NCBI GenBank assembly: GCA_031459715.1
Contig: JAVKIA010000002.1
Location: 99,210-163,209 of the forward strand
Origin: Armatimonadota bacterium
GTDB taxonomy: Bacteria > Sysuimicrobiota > Sysuimicrobiia > Sysuimicrobiales > Humicultoraceae
Length of the DNA stretch: 64,000 nt
Reading direction: 5' to 3'
Made by a program: the position numbers and the translations under genes
Shown here: in pieces, positions 35,003 to 44,410 of the stretch
Position numbering within the stretch: the stretch's first letter is position 1
Layout: the number at the start of each line of letters is the position of its first letter
Notes under the pieces: model-generated
The model's database searches: none
Told to the model about the DNA's origin: nothing
Seen by the model: only the letters and a program-made list of their open reading frames with translations

Positions 35003-35254
35003 CTAGCGGGCCAGGAGCACGACGTAAGTGGCGTACAGCCCCGCGACGATCAGCAGCGCGCCTACCAGGCCCATCATCAGGTGGAGGCCGATGGCCAGGC
35101 TGTCGGCAGCGCTCACGGGCAGCACTTCCGCTTGCGACGTTCTCCGCGCCGCAGCCCGGCGCAGCCGTGCGACCGCCGTGAGCAGCAGGAAGCTCCCCAC
35201 CGCCACCAGGGACCAGAAAACCAGAAACGCCAGCGCGATGCCCACCGGATGCAT
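35003..35254 (-). CDS. 83-residue two-helix membrane protein
   Basis: The product has two hydrophobic helices (about residues 5-28 and 56-80) joined by a basic loop with RLRRAAARR. The ATG at 35254 follows a G-rich ribosome site and lies 15 bp after the degenerate receiver gene. It probably belongs to the same transcript. Family not recognised; a small subunit of a respiratory complex is one possibility. Confidence 0.6.
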   Translation of the reverse strand: MHPVGIALAFLVFWSLVAVGSFLLLTAVARLRRAAARRTSQAEVLPVSAADSLAIGLHLMMGLVGALLIVAGLYATYVVLLAR

Positions 35255-35268
35255 CGTTACCCCCCCTC

Positions 35269-35625
35269 TCAGGCCGCGGGGGCAGGGTGGGGGACAGCCT
35301 CCTCGATGGCTTGCACGATGGCCTCCAGCCTTCCCGCCCCGCTCCCCTGACCGTCGTAGATACGCATCCCGTCCTCGATCAGGTCGAGCACCAGCACGCG
35401 GATCCTCTGGCAGACCCGGATGATCTCGGTGATCGCCAGCGGGTGCTCCCGCTCCACAATGCTGTCGGCGACGACGACGTCCGGACGACAGCGCAGGATG
35501 GAGGCTACCGCCTCGCCCGCCTCTCCCGCGACGCCCACAAGCTCCATCCCCTGGCGCCGCAGCAGCGCCTCCATCGCGCGGGCGAAGAGCGGGTGGCCGT
35601 ACCAGACAAAGACCCTCGCCGGCAT
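35269..35625 (-). CDS. Degenerate response-regulator receiver domain
   Basis: The 118-residue protein has the receiver fold pattern, but RVFVWYGHPLFARAMEALL replaces the usual acidic pair (IVDDHPLF), and no conserved lysine is evident. An aspartate remains in DVVVADS at the phosphorylation position. It has no output domain, so it may be a phosphorylation-independent pseudo-receiver. The ATG at 35625 is preferred for spacing from GGAGG; ATG 35631 and GTG 35646 are alternatives. Its promoter has the shared operator. Confidence 0.65.
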   Translation of the reverse strand: MPARVFVWYGHPLFARAMEALLRRQGMELVGVAGEAGEAVASILRCRPDVVVADSIVEREHPLAITEIIRVCQRIRVLVLDLIEDGMRIYDGQGSGAGRLEAIVQAIEEAVPHPAPAA

Positions 35626-35644
35626 CGCCATCGCCTCCACCTCC

Positions 35645-35690
35645 ACCGTAAACCGCAGGCTTGTCCGGACTCATCGAGCGGGTAGGCGAT
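35645..35690 (-). promoter_or_regulatory. Regulon promoter (weak operator) of the degenerate receiver gene
   Basis: On the minus strand ATCGCC-TACCCG-CTCGAT (35690-35673) is a poorer match to the operator, followed after 22 bp by TACGGT (35650-35645). The geometry equals that of the better sites, which is why it is included. The inferred start near 35638 leaves a leader of about 13 bases. Confidence 0.4.
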
Positions 35691-35714
35691 TCGTGGGCAC
35701 AAAAGCGGACCAGC

Positions 35715-35775
35715 GGGCAGCTCCCCGGCCAGGGGGGTTCCGGTTGGCCCAACCGGATCAGCCGGGGAGCCGCCC
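35715..35775. repeat. Nested inverted repeat in a divergent intergenic region
   Basis: GCTCCCCGGC (35720-35729) pairs with GCCGGGGAGC (35761-35770), GGG/CCC extends the stem outward across a 2-base mismatch, and an inner CCGGTT (35740-35745) pairs with AACCGG (35751-35756). It lies in the 343-bp region between the degenerate receiver gene and the divergent ArsR gene, and could form a cruciform or structured RNA. No gene was recognised inside the region. Confidence 0.6.
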
Positions 35776-35869
35776 TGGAGGCCTGCCGACACTCCCGGGC
35801 CGGTGCGAAAGGACTGGCCCCTTTGTCCCGCAGCCAGCCGCCGATCCCGCCCTTTCCGGGAGCGCAGCC

Positions 35870-35896
35870 ACATGTGTAAACATGGACGGACCGTCG
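35870..35896 (+). repeat. 27-bp conserved element, copy A
   Basis: The element begins ACATGTGTAAACAT and ends ACGGACCGTCG. A reverse-complement copy at 60462-60488 is identical at 25 of 27 positions. A second CACATGTG lies just downstream (about 35904). It sits about 75-100 bp before the ArsR-type gene and is a candidate operator. Confidence 0.6.
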
Positions 35897-35968
35897 TTGC
35901 TTGCACATGTGACGGGCCGGTTTGACCCCCCGAAAGGCTGGCGGACCAGGCGATAGAGAAGGGTGGAG

Positions 35969-36718
35969 ATGCCAACACGCCGAGAGTTTGCCCGTACAGC
36001 CCACGCCGCCAGGCTGCTCTCCTCTCCTACCCGGCTGCGCATCCTGGCGAGTCTCCTCCAGGCTGAGGCGTCGGTGAGCGAGCTGGCATCCCGGATCGGG
36101 GCCGACCGGTACCGACTCTCCTACCACTTGGCCATCCTGCGCCGGTACGCGGTAATCCAACCGGCATGGCACGGCCGTCTCATCGTCTATCGGATCGCAG
36201 CCGACGAAACCAGGCAGATTCTGGCCGCACTGGAGCGGTTTCGGATGCGCCATCTCCCCTCGGCCTCCGGCCGGGCGAAGGGCGCAAAGTGGCGAGGAGT
36301 ACAGATGGAGCTGCAGCAGGCAAGAACGTGTTACGACCACCTGGGAGGCCTGGCCGCCGTCTACCTCCTGGCGGAATTCCTGCGCCGTCGCTGGCTCGTC
36401 CGGCGCAGAGACCGGGAGAACCCCGCCCGCATCTCGCCCGCGTACACGCTGACGATGCGCGGGGCGCAGGCGCTCATGCGCCGCCGTGTTAACGTGTTCT
36501 GGGCTCGGCGCAGCAGGAGGCGGCTGGCTTACGGGTGTCCGGACTGGTCTCCCAGCCGGCTACATCTGGGCGGCGCACTGGGGGCGGCGGTGCGGGTAAG
36601 TCTGGTCCGCAGCGGCGTCGTCCGCCTGCACAGGGACGATCGAACCGTGGTACTGCGGCGTCCTCTGGCTGCCTGGCTCGACGCCGGCGGAAGTGGAAGT
36701 GCGGCTGGAAGTCGATGA
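35969..36718 (+). CDS. ArsR-family winged-helix regulator with C-terminal effector domain
   Basis: The 249-residue protein has an ArsR helix-turn-helix (LLSSPTRLRILASLLQAEASVSELASRIGADRYRLSYHL, about residues 14-55). Its C-terminal domain has the ARTCYDHLGG and GCPDWSPSRLHLGGALGAA blocks of the larger ArsR subclass. Metal-site cysteines of classical ArsR are absent. The last 15 or so residues run into an antisense pseudogene, so the native C-terminus may have changed. The ATG at 35969 follows GAAGGGTGG. Confidence 0.78.
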   Translation: MPTRREFARTAHAARLLSSPTRLRILASLLQAEASVSELASRIGADRYRLSYHLAILRRYAVIQPAWHGRLIVYRIAADETRQILAALERFRMRHLPSASGRAKGAKWRGVQMELQQARTCYDHLGGLAAVYLLAEFLRRRWLVRRRDRENPARISPAYTLTMRGAQALMRRRVNVFWARRSRRRLAYGCPDWSPSRLHLGGALGAAVRVSLVRSGVVRLHRDDRTVVLRRPLAAWLDAGGSGSAAGSR

Positions 36719-36897
36719 CCATGGGCAGGCGCTGGGGCAGGGCGTCACTGGGCTCGGTGACGAACACCCGGGCAGCAGCAGGTGGGGCAGGCCGGCGCGG
36801 GCCAGGTGGCAGGCGGTACTCAGCCCGGTCACCCGCCGCCGATGATGACCACGCGGGGACCCGTCAGCCGGTTCTCCTTATCCAGCGACGACAGTTC
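36683..36897 (-). pseudogene. Remnant of an FAD-dependent amino-acid/sarcosine oxidase-like gene
   Basis: Three fragments in order are readable on the minus strand: LTGPRVVIIGGG (dinucleotide-binding start, about 36840-36870), TGLSTACHLARAGLPHLLLPG in another frame (to about 36770), then VTEPSDALPQRLPMVIDFQP in a third (36767-36683). The second and third blocks lie hundreds of residues apart in intact DAO-fold enzymes, so there is a large internal deletion plus at least two frameshifts. It overlaps the 3' end of the convergent ArsR gene. Confidence 0.75.
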
Positions 36898-36904
36898 CCG
36901 GCGC

Positions 36905-37555
36905 TCAGTGATCTCGGGACTTGTCCACCAGCCCCGCGCGTACGGCGTAGAGGGCGGCCTGGACCCGGTTTTGCAGGTGCAGCTTCTCCAGGATGTTACG
37001 CAGGTGGTTCTTCACCGTATTCTCCGAGATCTTCAGGTGAAAGGCGATCTCCTTGTTGGCCATGCCGCGGGCCAGCAGCTCCAGGACCTCCCGTTCCCGC
37101 GCGGAAAGGGCCTGGATGGAGGGTTCCGCGGGCGCAGCCAGCTCCCGCAGGATCTTGGCCGCCATGGTGGGGGCGATGGGCACCTCGCCGCGCTGCGCCT
37201 GGCGGATGGCCGTGACCAGCTGGTCCGGGTCCACGTTCTTCAGCAGGTAGCCTTGCGCGCCCACCTTGATGGCCTCAAAGAGATCCTCGTCCGTTTCGGA
37301 GACGGTGAGCATGACGATGCGCACGTAGGGCATCTCTTCCTTCAGCCGGCGGGCCGCGGTCAGACCGTCCATGCGCGGCATCTTGATGTCCATCAGCACC
37401 ACGTCCGGCATCAGCTCGCGCGCGCGTTCCAGGGCCTCGTCCCCGTCGCTGGCCTCGCCCGCCACCTCCATCCCTTCCTGCTGCGCCAGCAGGTTGACCA
37501 CCCCGCGGCGCCAGAGAGCGTGGTCGTCAACGATCAGCACGCGAATCGGCTCCAT
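36905..37555 (-). CDS. NarL/FixJ-family response regulator paired with the haem-c kinase
   Basis: The 216-residue regulator has an intact receiver (acidic D10/D11, phospho-acceptor D56 in DVVLMDIKMP, lysine in YLLKNVD) and a LuxR-type output domain (LSAREREVLELLARGMANKEIAFHLKISENTVKNHL). It overlaps its kinase gene by 29 bp, so the two form a cognate pair. It is a leading candidate to bind the ATCGGG-N6-CCCGAT operators of this window; that is inference. Confidence 0.92.
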   Translation of the reverse strand: MEPIRVLIVDDHALWRRGVVNLLAQQEGMEVAGEASDGDEALERARELMPDVVLMDIKMPRMDGLTAARRLKEEMPYVRIVMLTVSETDEDLFEAIKVGAQGYLLKNVDPDQLVTAIRQAQRGEVPIAPTMAAKILRELAAPAEPSIQALSAREREVLELLARGMANKEIAFHLKISENTVKNHLRNILEKLHLQNRVQAALYAVRAGLVDKSRDH

Positions 37556-39185
37556 GCTGGGCCCCTCCCGGAATCCACAGACGTACCGTCGTCCCCTGTC
37601 CCGGGGCGCTCTCGATACTCAGCGTACCACCTATGCTCTCGGCCCGTTCCCGCATGGTGAGCAGGCCGAAGCGCGTCCCCCGCCCCGCCTCCACGGCTGC
37701 CAGGTCGAAACCCTGCCCGTCGTCGCTCACGGTGACCACCGTGCCGCCCCCGGGGTGGGGAGCGAAGCGGACGGTAACGGTCGTCGCCCTGGCGTGCTTG
37801 CGCACGTTGGTCAGCGCCTCCTGCACGATGCGGATCACCTGCGCCTCCACCGCCGGAGGGAAGTGCAGGTGGTCGCTCGCCTCCAGGCGCACTTCCAGCC
37901 CCGACTGCTCCCGCAGTCGCTGGACGTACTCACGCAGGCTGGCCACCAGTCCCAGGCCCGGGGCCGTGGCCCGCAGGCTGAGGATAGCCTGGCGCACCTC
38001 CTGGTAGGCCTCCTGCACCGCGGTGCGCATCTGCTCCAGCTCCTCCGCGGCCACGGCAGCCTGCCCGCGGTTGATCAGGTCCGCAGCCACCTTGGCCTTC
38101 AGGTTAACAAACCCCAGGACCTGCCCCAGGCTGTCGTGCATCTCCCGGGCCAGGCGGTCCCGCTCCTCCAGGATGGCCAGGCGGCGCACCTGCTCAAAGA
38201 GCTCTTCGGTGCGTTCCTTCACCTTCCCCTCAAGCTCCCGGGTCCAGGCCTCGGCAGCCTGCGCCGCCTGCCGGGCCATCTCCAGGGCCTGAGCCTGCGC
38301 ACGCATTTGCCCCTCCCGTGCCTCCGTGAGGCGCCGGGTGAACTCCATGTCGAAGACCCGGAGGATGCGCACTCCGAAGACGGCAATCAGCCCCGCCAGC
38401 GCAGCGCGGAAGACCTGGGGCGGCATGCCCACCACGGAGAGGAAGCGGTCATAGTTCAACCAGGAGGCGGGGGCAAAGGGTGCCGGGGGGACGACCAGGC
38501 CGGCCACCAGGGCGTTGCCCAGGAAGGCCAGCGCCATCCAGTCGCAGTCCCGCCCGATGCGGGGGTAGCCGCCGCCGCGGAAGTGACGCCCCTGCAGGAC
38601 CAGGGCTGCGGCGGCCAGCAGCGAGGCCGGCAGGTAGATCAGGTAGTGCGCCCAGATGTCCGCCACCGTCACCGATGAGCCCCAGGCAGGGGGCACCCCC
38701 GCCACACCGAGGGTCCCCTGGTCATGGCAGCGCAAGCAGGAGGGTGCCGCCGGGCTCCACCGCGCCGTCGCCAGCGGGTTGAGGTGCGGGGCCACCCCCC
38801 AGTTGGCCAGCCAGAAGAGGAAGAGGCCCAGGGGAATCCAGTTGAGCCAGCGGTAGCGAGGGGAGAGCCGCCCGATCAGCGTGGTGCCAAACAGCGCCAG
38901 CAGCACCGTGCTCGTGGCAAACAGCGCCAGGCGCACCACCCGCAGGGCAGTGACGGTGGAGGAGGCCAGGGGCACGGGGACCAGCAGCCACATGTCGATC
39001 CACTGCACGGCCCCATGCAGCAGGCCGAAAGCGGCCAGGTACTTGAGACTCTGGGCCAGGCGCAGCTCGGTGGTGCGGCGTGCCTCCAGGGCGATGGCCA
39101 GGCCCATGGCGAAGAAGGCCAGGCCGTAGGCAAAGAACACCAGCACCAGGCGCGGCGCGGCCATGCCGGTCGACTCCGCGTCCAT
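37527..39185 (-). CDS. Multi-pass histidine kinase with a c-type haem motif
   Basis: The 552-residue protein has about seven transmembrane segments (roughly residues 11-33, 43-67, 79-103, 113-133, 177-198, 213-233, 257-277). Between the fourth and fifth lies SCLRCHD, a CxxCH haem-c site at residues 150-154, predicted to face outside. A coiled coil (285-335) leads to a HisKA_3 domain (LAREMHDSLGQVLG, H350) and an HATPase domain (ALTNVRKHA, DDGQGFD). Covalent haem suggests redox, oxygen or NO sensing. Its own promoter carries the shared operator. Confidence 0.85.
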   Translation of the reverse strand: MDAESTGMAAPRLVLVFFAYGLAFFAMGLAIALEARRTTELRLAQSLKYLAAFGLLHGAVQWIDMWLLVPVPLASSTVTALRVVRLALFATSTVLLALFGTTLIGRLSPRYRWLNWIPLGLFLFWLANWGVAPHLNPLATARWSPAAPSCLRCHDQGTLGVAGVPPAWGSSVTVADIWAHYLIYLPASLLAAAALVLQGRHFRGGGYPRIGRDCDWMALAFLGNALVAGLVVPPAPFAPASWLNYDRFLSVVGMPPQVFRAALAGLIAVFGVRILRVFDMEFTRRLTEAREGQMRAQAQALEMARQAAQAAEAWTRELEGKVKERTEELFEQVRRLAILEERDRLAREMHDSLGQVLGFVNLKAKVAADLINRGQAAVAAEELEQMRTAVQEAYQEVRQAILSLRATAPGLGLVASLREYVQRLREQSGLEVRLEASDHLHFPPAVEAQVIRIVQEALTNVRKHARATTVTVRFAPHPGGGTVVTVSDDGQGFDLAAVEAGRGTRFGLLTMRERAESIGGTLSIESAPGQGTTVRLWIPGGAQHGADSRADR

Positions 39186-39205
39186 CGTAGCGCGGGTACA
39201 GGGGC

Positions 39206-39250
39206 ATCACATCCGCCCCTCGCCCGATGCCGATAGGGTTACAGCCCGAT
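39206..39250 (-). promoter_or_regulatory. Regulon promoter: operator plus TGTGAT, haem-c kinase
   Basis: On the minus strand ATCGGG-CTGTAA-CCCTAT (39250-39233, one arm mismatch) is followed after 21 bp by TGTGAT (39211-39206). A second 6-6-6 site, ATCCGC-CCCTCG-CCCGAT on the plus strand (39211-39228), lies 22 bp closer to the gene and would overlap the polymerase site, so both activation and feedback repression are possible. Confidence 0.55.
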
Positions 39251-39321
39251 TCCGGGCGCTTCCCGGCGCTCCCTATGATGGGGTGGGCCAGTGCGACACG
39301 GTCTGGCGCAGCGGTGATCAG

Positions 39322-39939
39322 ATGGCGCAGGACCCCAGGCAGCAGAGCCGCCGGCCGCAGCAGACATACGACCACGTGGTCCTGCCCACGGAAGCCTCCC
39401 TGCGCCGGCGGTCCTGGTACCGGAGCAGACCTCGGGCGCTGCTCACCGGCGCGGGGTCCATAGCAGTGCTGGCGGTGGTGGTGGCCGCGTTCCTGGCCAA
39501 CACGGGCATCCCCACAGCGGGTCACCCCACCGCCGGCGCTCCCGTCTTCCCCCAGGTCCTGGCGGGCGCATCGCTGGTGCATGCGCTGCAAGGCCCGAGG
39601 GCGCTGGGCGAGGTGGCCCGGCTGCACGGTCGGCGCATCGACGCCGCCGATGCTGTCATCGGGCACTACGAGGGCGGCATCGTCCTCTGGATGACCAGGT
39701 CGCGCAACGCACTGCGGGCGACCACGCTTCTGTGGCGGATGAACCGGCGGATGGCGGGCGGGACGGCTGTCTTCACCTCTCCCCAGGCGAAAGAGGTCCA
39801 CGGCCGCACCGCCTTCACCACCACAGGTCTGGGCGCACGTCACTTCTACTATCAGAGCGGCAGCAGGGTGCTGTGGCTGCAGGCCCCCGAGCGCCTGGCG
39901 ACCTCCGCGCTTCAGGACCTGCTGGCGCACTATCCCTGA
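39322..39939 (+). CDS. Uncharacterised membrane-anchored protein preceding a multihaem cytochrome
   Basis: The 205-residue product has a short basic cytoplasmic start, one transmembrane helix (about residues 40-62: LLTGAGSIAVLAVVVAAFLA) and an exported domain of about 140 residues with no cysteine pair or haem motif. It lies 6 bp before the 12-haem cytochrome gene and is probably co-transcribed, so a role in cytochrome assembly or redox sensing at the membrane is possible. Family not recognised. Confidence 0.6.
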   Translation: MAQDPRQQSRRPQQTYDHVVLPTEASLRRRSWYRSRPRALLTGAGSIAVLAVVVAAFLANTGIPTAGHPTAGAPVFPQVLAGASLVHALQGPRALGEVARLHGRRIDAADAVIGHYEGGIVLWMTRSRNALRATTLLWRMNRRMAGGTAVFTSPQAKEVHGRTAFTTTGLGARHFYYQSGSRVLWLQAPERLATSALQDLLAHYP

Positions 39940-39945
39940 TTCCCG

Positions 39946-40896
39946 ATGCCGCCGGCACCGTCGGGCTGGCGCGCGACCGTACACAGATTCAGCGCCTGGC
40001 TGGGAACGCTGCCCCGTCCCATCCTCGTCGCCGGGGCGGCCCTGGTCCTCCTGGGCCTGGCCGCCGCGGCCTTCGCCGGGTACACCGCCTACGACTACAC
40101 CATGAACAACCCGGCGTTCTGCCGCTCCTGCCACATCATGGAGGCGGCCTGGACCCGCTGGGCCTCCAGCGAGCACCGCATCGTGGCCTGCCACGCCTGC
40201 CACGAGCAGAGCATCACGGAGTCGGCCCGCCAGGTCATCGTCTTCGCCATGCGCCGCCCGGAGCGGGTGGGGCGGCACGCCCAGGTGCCGGCGGAGCGCT
40301 GCGCCAGCTGCCACGCCAGTGGCGACCCCCGCTGGCGGCAGGTGGCGGAGACGGCCGGGCACCGGGTGCATGCCGGGCAGAAACGCATCGAGTGCGTGGT
40401 TTGTCACTCACAGGCGGTGCACCGCATCCGGCCGGTGGAGGCGGTCTGCGCCCGGTGTCACCAGGCCCAGACCGCCGGCGCCCGGGCCATCAAGATCCCG
40501 CAGATGGCGGACTTCCACTGCGTGGACTGTCACCAGTTCCTGCGGCTGGACAGCCCGCTGCGGCCCACCCGCCTCACCTGCCTGAGCTGCCACCAGGCGC
40601 TGCCGCCTAAGAAGACCGCGGGCTTCCCGCCCCCGGTCGTCCACATCACCCTCACCTGCAGCACCTGCCACAAGCCGCACGAGCGGGCGCAGCCGGTGGT
40701 GGTCTGCACGGGCTGCCACACCGCGACCCGCCCGGCCCTGCACCGGCAGCCGGCCCACGTCGCGACCACCTGTGCCACCTGTCACCGGCCGCACGCCTGG
40801 CGGGTGGAGGCGCGGCAGACCTGCCTGACCTGCCACCAGGACAGGGCCACGCACAACGCGCCCCTGCCCTGCGCCACCTGTCACGCCTTCAAGTAG
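39946..40896 (+). CDS. Twelve-haem NapC/NirT-type cytochrome c
   Basis: The 316-residue protein has one N-terminal helix (about residues 25-47) followed by AYDYTMNNPAFCRSCHIM, the NapC/NirT-like first haem. Twelve CxxCH motifs are present in total: CRSCH, CHACH, CASCH, CVVCH, CARCH, CVDCH, CLSCH, CSTCH, CTGCH, CATCH, CLTCH and CATCH. It should take electrons from quinol and deliver them outside the membrane. NapC proteins have four haems, so eight extra haems form an extended wire. The terminal acceptor is unknown. Confidence 0.88.
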   Translation: MPPAPSGWRATVHRFSAWLGTLPRPILVAGAALVLLGLAAAAFAGYTAYDYTMNNPAFCRSCHIMEAAWTRWASSEHRIVACHACHEQSITESARQVIVFAMRRPERVGRHAQVPAERCASCHASGDPRWRQVAETAGHRVHAGQKRIECVVCHSQAVHRIRPVEAVCARCHQAQTAGARAIKIPQMADFHCVDCHQFLRLDSPLRPTRLTCLSCHQALPPKKTAGFPPPVVHITLTCSTCHKPHERAQPVVVCTGCHTATRPALHRQPAHVATTCATCHRPHAWRVEARQTCLTCHQDRATHNAPLPCATCHAFK

Positions 40897-40958
40897 CTGG
40901 GCTCTGCGGTCGGGGAGCCAGGCTCACCAACCCTCAGGACGCGGGCCCTGCGCACCTC

Positions 40959-40975
40959 CGCCCGGGGAGCGGGCG
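40959..40975. terminator. Hairpin between convergent genes
   Basis: CGCCCG (40959-40964) pairs with CGGGCG (40970-40975) around a 5-base loop in the short gap between the 12-haem cytochrome gene and the convergent CBS/BON gene. No T-run is present. It could help end transcription in either direction. Confidence 0.35.
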
Positions 40976-40981
40976 CGAGCG

Positions 40982-41683
40982 CTATTCGCCGCTGGCGCGC
41001 ACGTGGGCGGGAAAGGCGTGGTCCAGGTCGGCGGCATCTACGGCGATCAGGCCAGTGATCTGCTCCAGGCGCTGCAGCAGGGTGGCCCGCCGGCCGGGGG
41101 AAGCCAGGTGGCCGCGCACCGTGAGGACGCCGCGCCTGACGGTGACCCGCACCTCCTCCGTCGGCCAGAGGAAGCCCTCCACCGCCTGCCGCGCCTCTGC
41201 CGCCAGCTCCGCGTCTGGGCGCAGGAAGACCTTGAGGATGTCCGCCCGGGTGACGATGCCCACCACCTCCCGGCCACGGACGATGGGCAGGCGGTTGACC
41301 TGGTGGTGCACCATCCGCGCCGCCAGCTCGCCTACGGGCGTCTCCTCGGTGGCGGTGACCACGTGGCGGGTCATCACCTCGCCTACCGTGCGCCCCGCGG
41401 CCTTGCGGTGACCGCCCAGCCACCGCTCCAGCCACAGCCACGGCCCCGACCACTCCAGGAGCGGCTCCGCCGGCTTCGGTTCCGACGCCTTCGGCAGAAG
41501 GTCCGCCTCCGAGATGATTCCCACCAGGTGGCCTTGCGCGTCCACCACCGGCAGGCCGCTGATGTGGTTCCCCAGCATGAGCTGCACGGCGTCACGCACC
41601 GGCGTCTCCGGCGTCACCGTCAGCACCGGCGACGACATGATCTCTCTGGCCTGCACCGCATCTCCTCTCTTACCGCCGTTCAT
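40982..41683 (-). CDS. Two CBS domains plus BON domain protein
   Basis: The 233-residue soluble protein has CBS domains at about residues 12-60 (GNHISGLPVVDAQGHLVGIISEADLL) and 102-155 (VNRLPIVRGREVVGIVTRADIL), and a BON domain at about 165-225 (VRVTVRRGVLTVRGHL). CBS pairs usually bind adenine nucleotides, suggesting an energy-sensing role. It lies 29 bp after the malic enzyme gene, so it may share the regulon promoter at 44043-44087. ATG 41683 is used; GTG 41656 also has a good ribosome site. Confidence 0.85.
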   Translation of the reverse strand: MNGGKRGDAVQAREIMSSPVLTVTPETPVRDAVQLMLGNHISGLPVVDAQGHLVGIISEADLLPKASEPKPAEPLLEWSGPWLWLERWLGGHRKAAGRTVGEVMTRHVVTATEETPVGELAARMVHHQVNRLPIVRGREVVGIVTRADILKVFLRPDAELAAEARQAVEGFLWPTEEVRVTVRRGVLTVRGHLASPGRRATLLQRLEQITGLIAVDAADLDHAFPAHVRASGE

Positions 41684-41712
41684 CTGCCTCGCCTCCCCTG
41701 GCCCGCGGCCGG

Positions 41713-43986
<2,274 letters not shown>

Positions 43987-44042
43987 GCACAGTACCCTCC
44001 TTCCGCCGGCGAGGAGGTTGCCCGGGCAGTCGTACCCGGACC

Positions 44043-44087
44043 AGCCTATCGCCGCTTCTGTGGCCCTTCATCGGGCCGCAGCCCGAT
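44043..44087 (-). promoter_or_regulatory. Regulon promoter: perfect operator plus TAGGCT, maeB
   Basis: On the minus strand ATCGGG-CTGCGG-CCCGAT (44087-44070, both arms perfect) is followed after 21 bp by TAGGCT (44048-44043). Transcription would begin near 44036, giving a 50-base leader with GGAGGG before the ATG at 43986. No equivalent -10 is found in the plus direction, so the site serves maeB rather than the divergent malic enzyme. Confidence 0.68.
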
Positions 44088-44410
44088 TTTACCCCTACAC
44101 GGGAGAGCGGATGGGCGCGATGCAAAGAGCCTCCTCGCGCCGAGGGCACCGCAGGCGGTAAAATGCCTGTTGGGGCTGCCCGTGATCCCGCACCGGAGGG
44201 GCCGTCGAGCCATGGGCGGCGAGAGGCAGAGGTGAGGGTCGCGGTGATCTTCACGGCGGGCGGTCCGCGGGCTGGCCAAGCGCTCTTATTCCTGCGGACG
44301 GCGGCCGCCGCCACCCGTTTCTTTTCCCCCAGCCACACCGCCGTGCAGCGCGGCGACGACCAGTTCCCGGCGACCTGTTTCACCGCAGCAACCCAGGAGA
44401 GGAGGCTTCC
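44088..44410 (+). other. Upstream region of the divergent malic enzyme gene
   Basis: This 323-bp stretch contains no gene I can support. TAAAAT at 44159-44164 is a possible -10 for the plus-strand malic enzyme, without a convincing -35, and would give a leader of about 240 bases. GAGAGGAGG directly precedes the ATG at 44411. A pyrimidine-rich block (CCCGTTTCTTTTCCCCC) lies near 44310. Confidence 0.4.
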
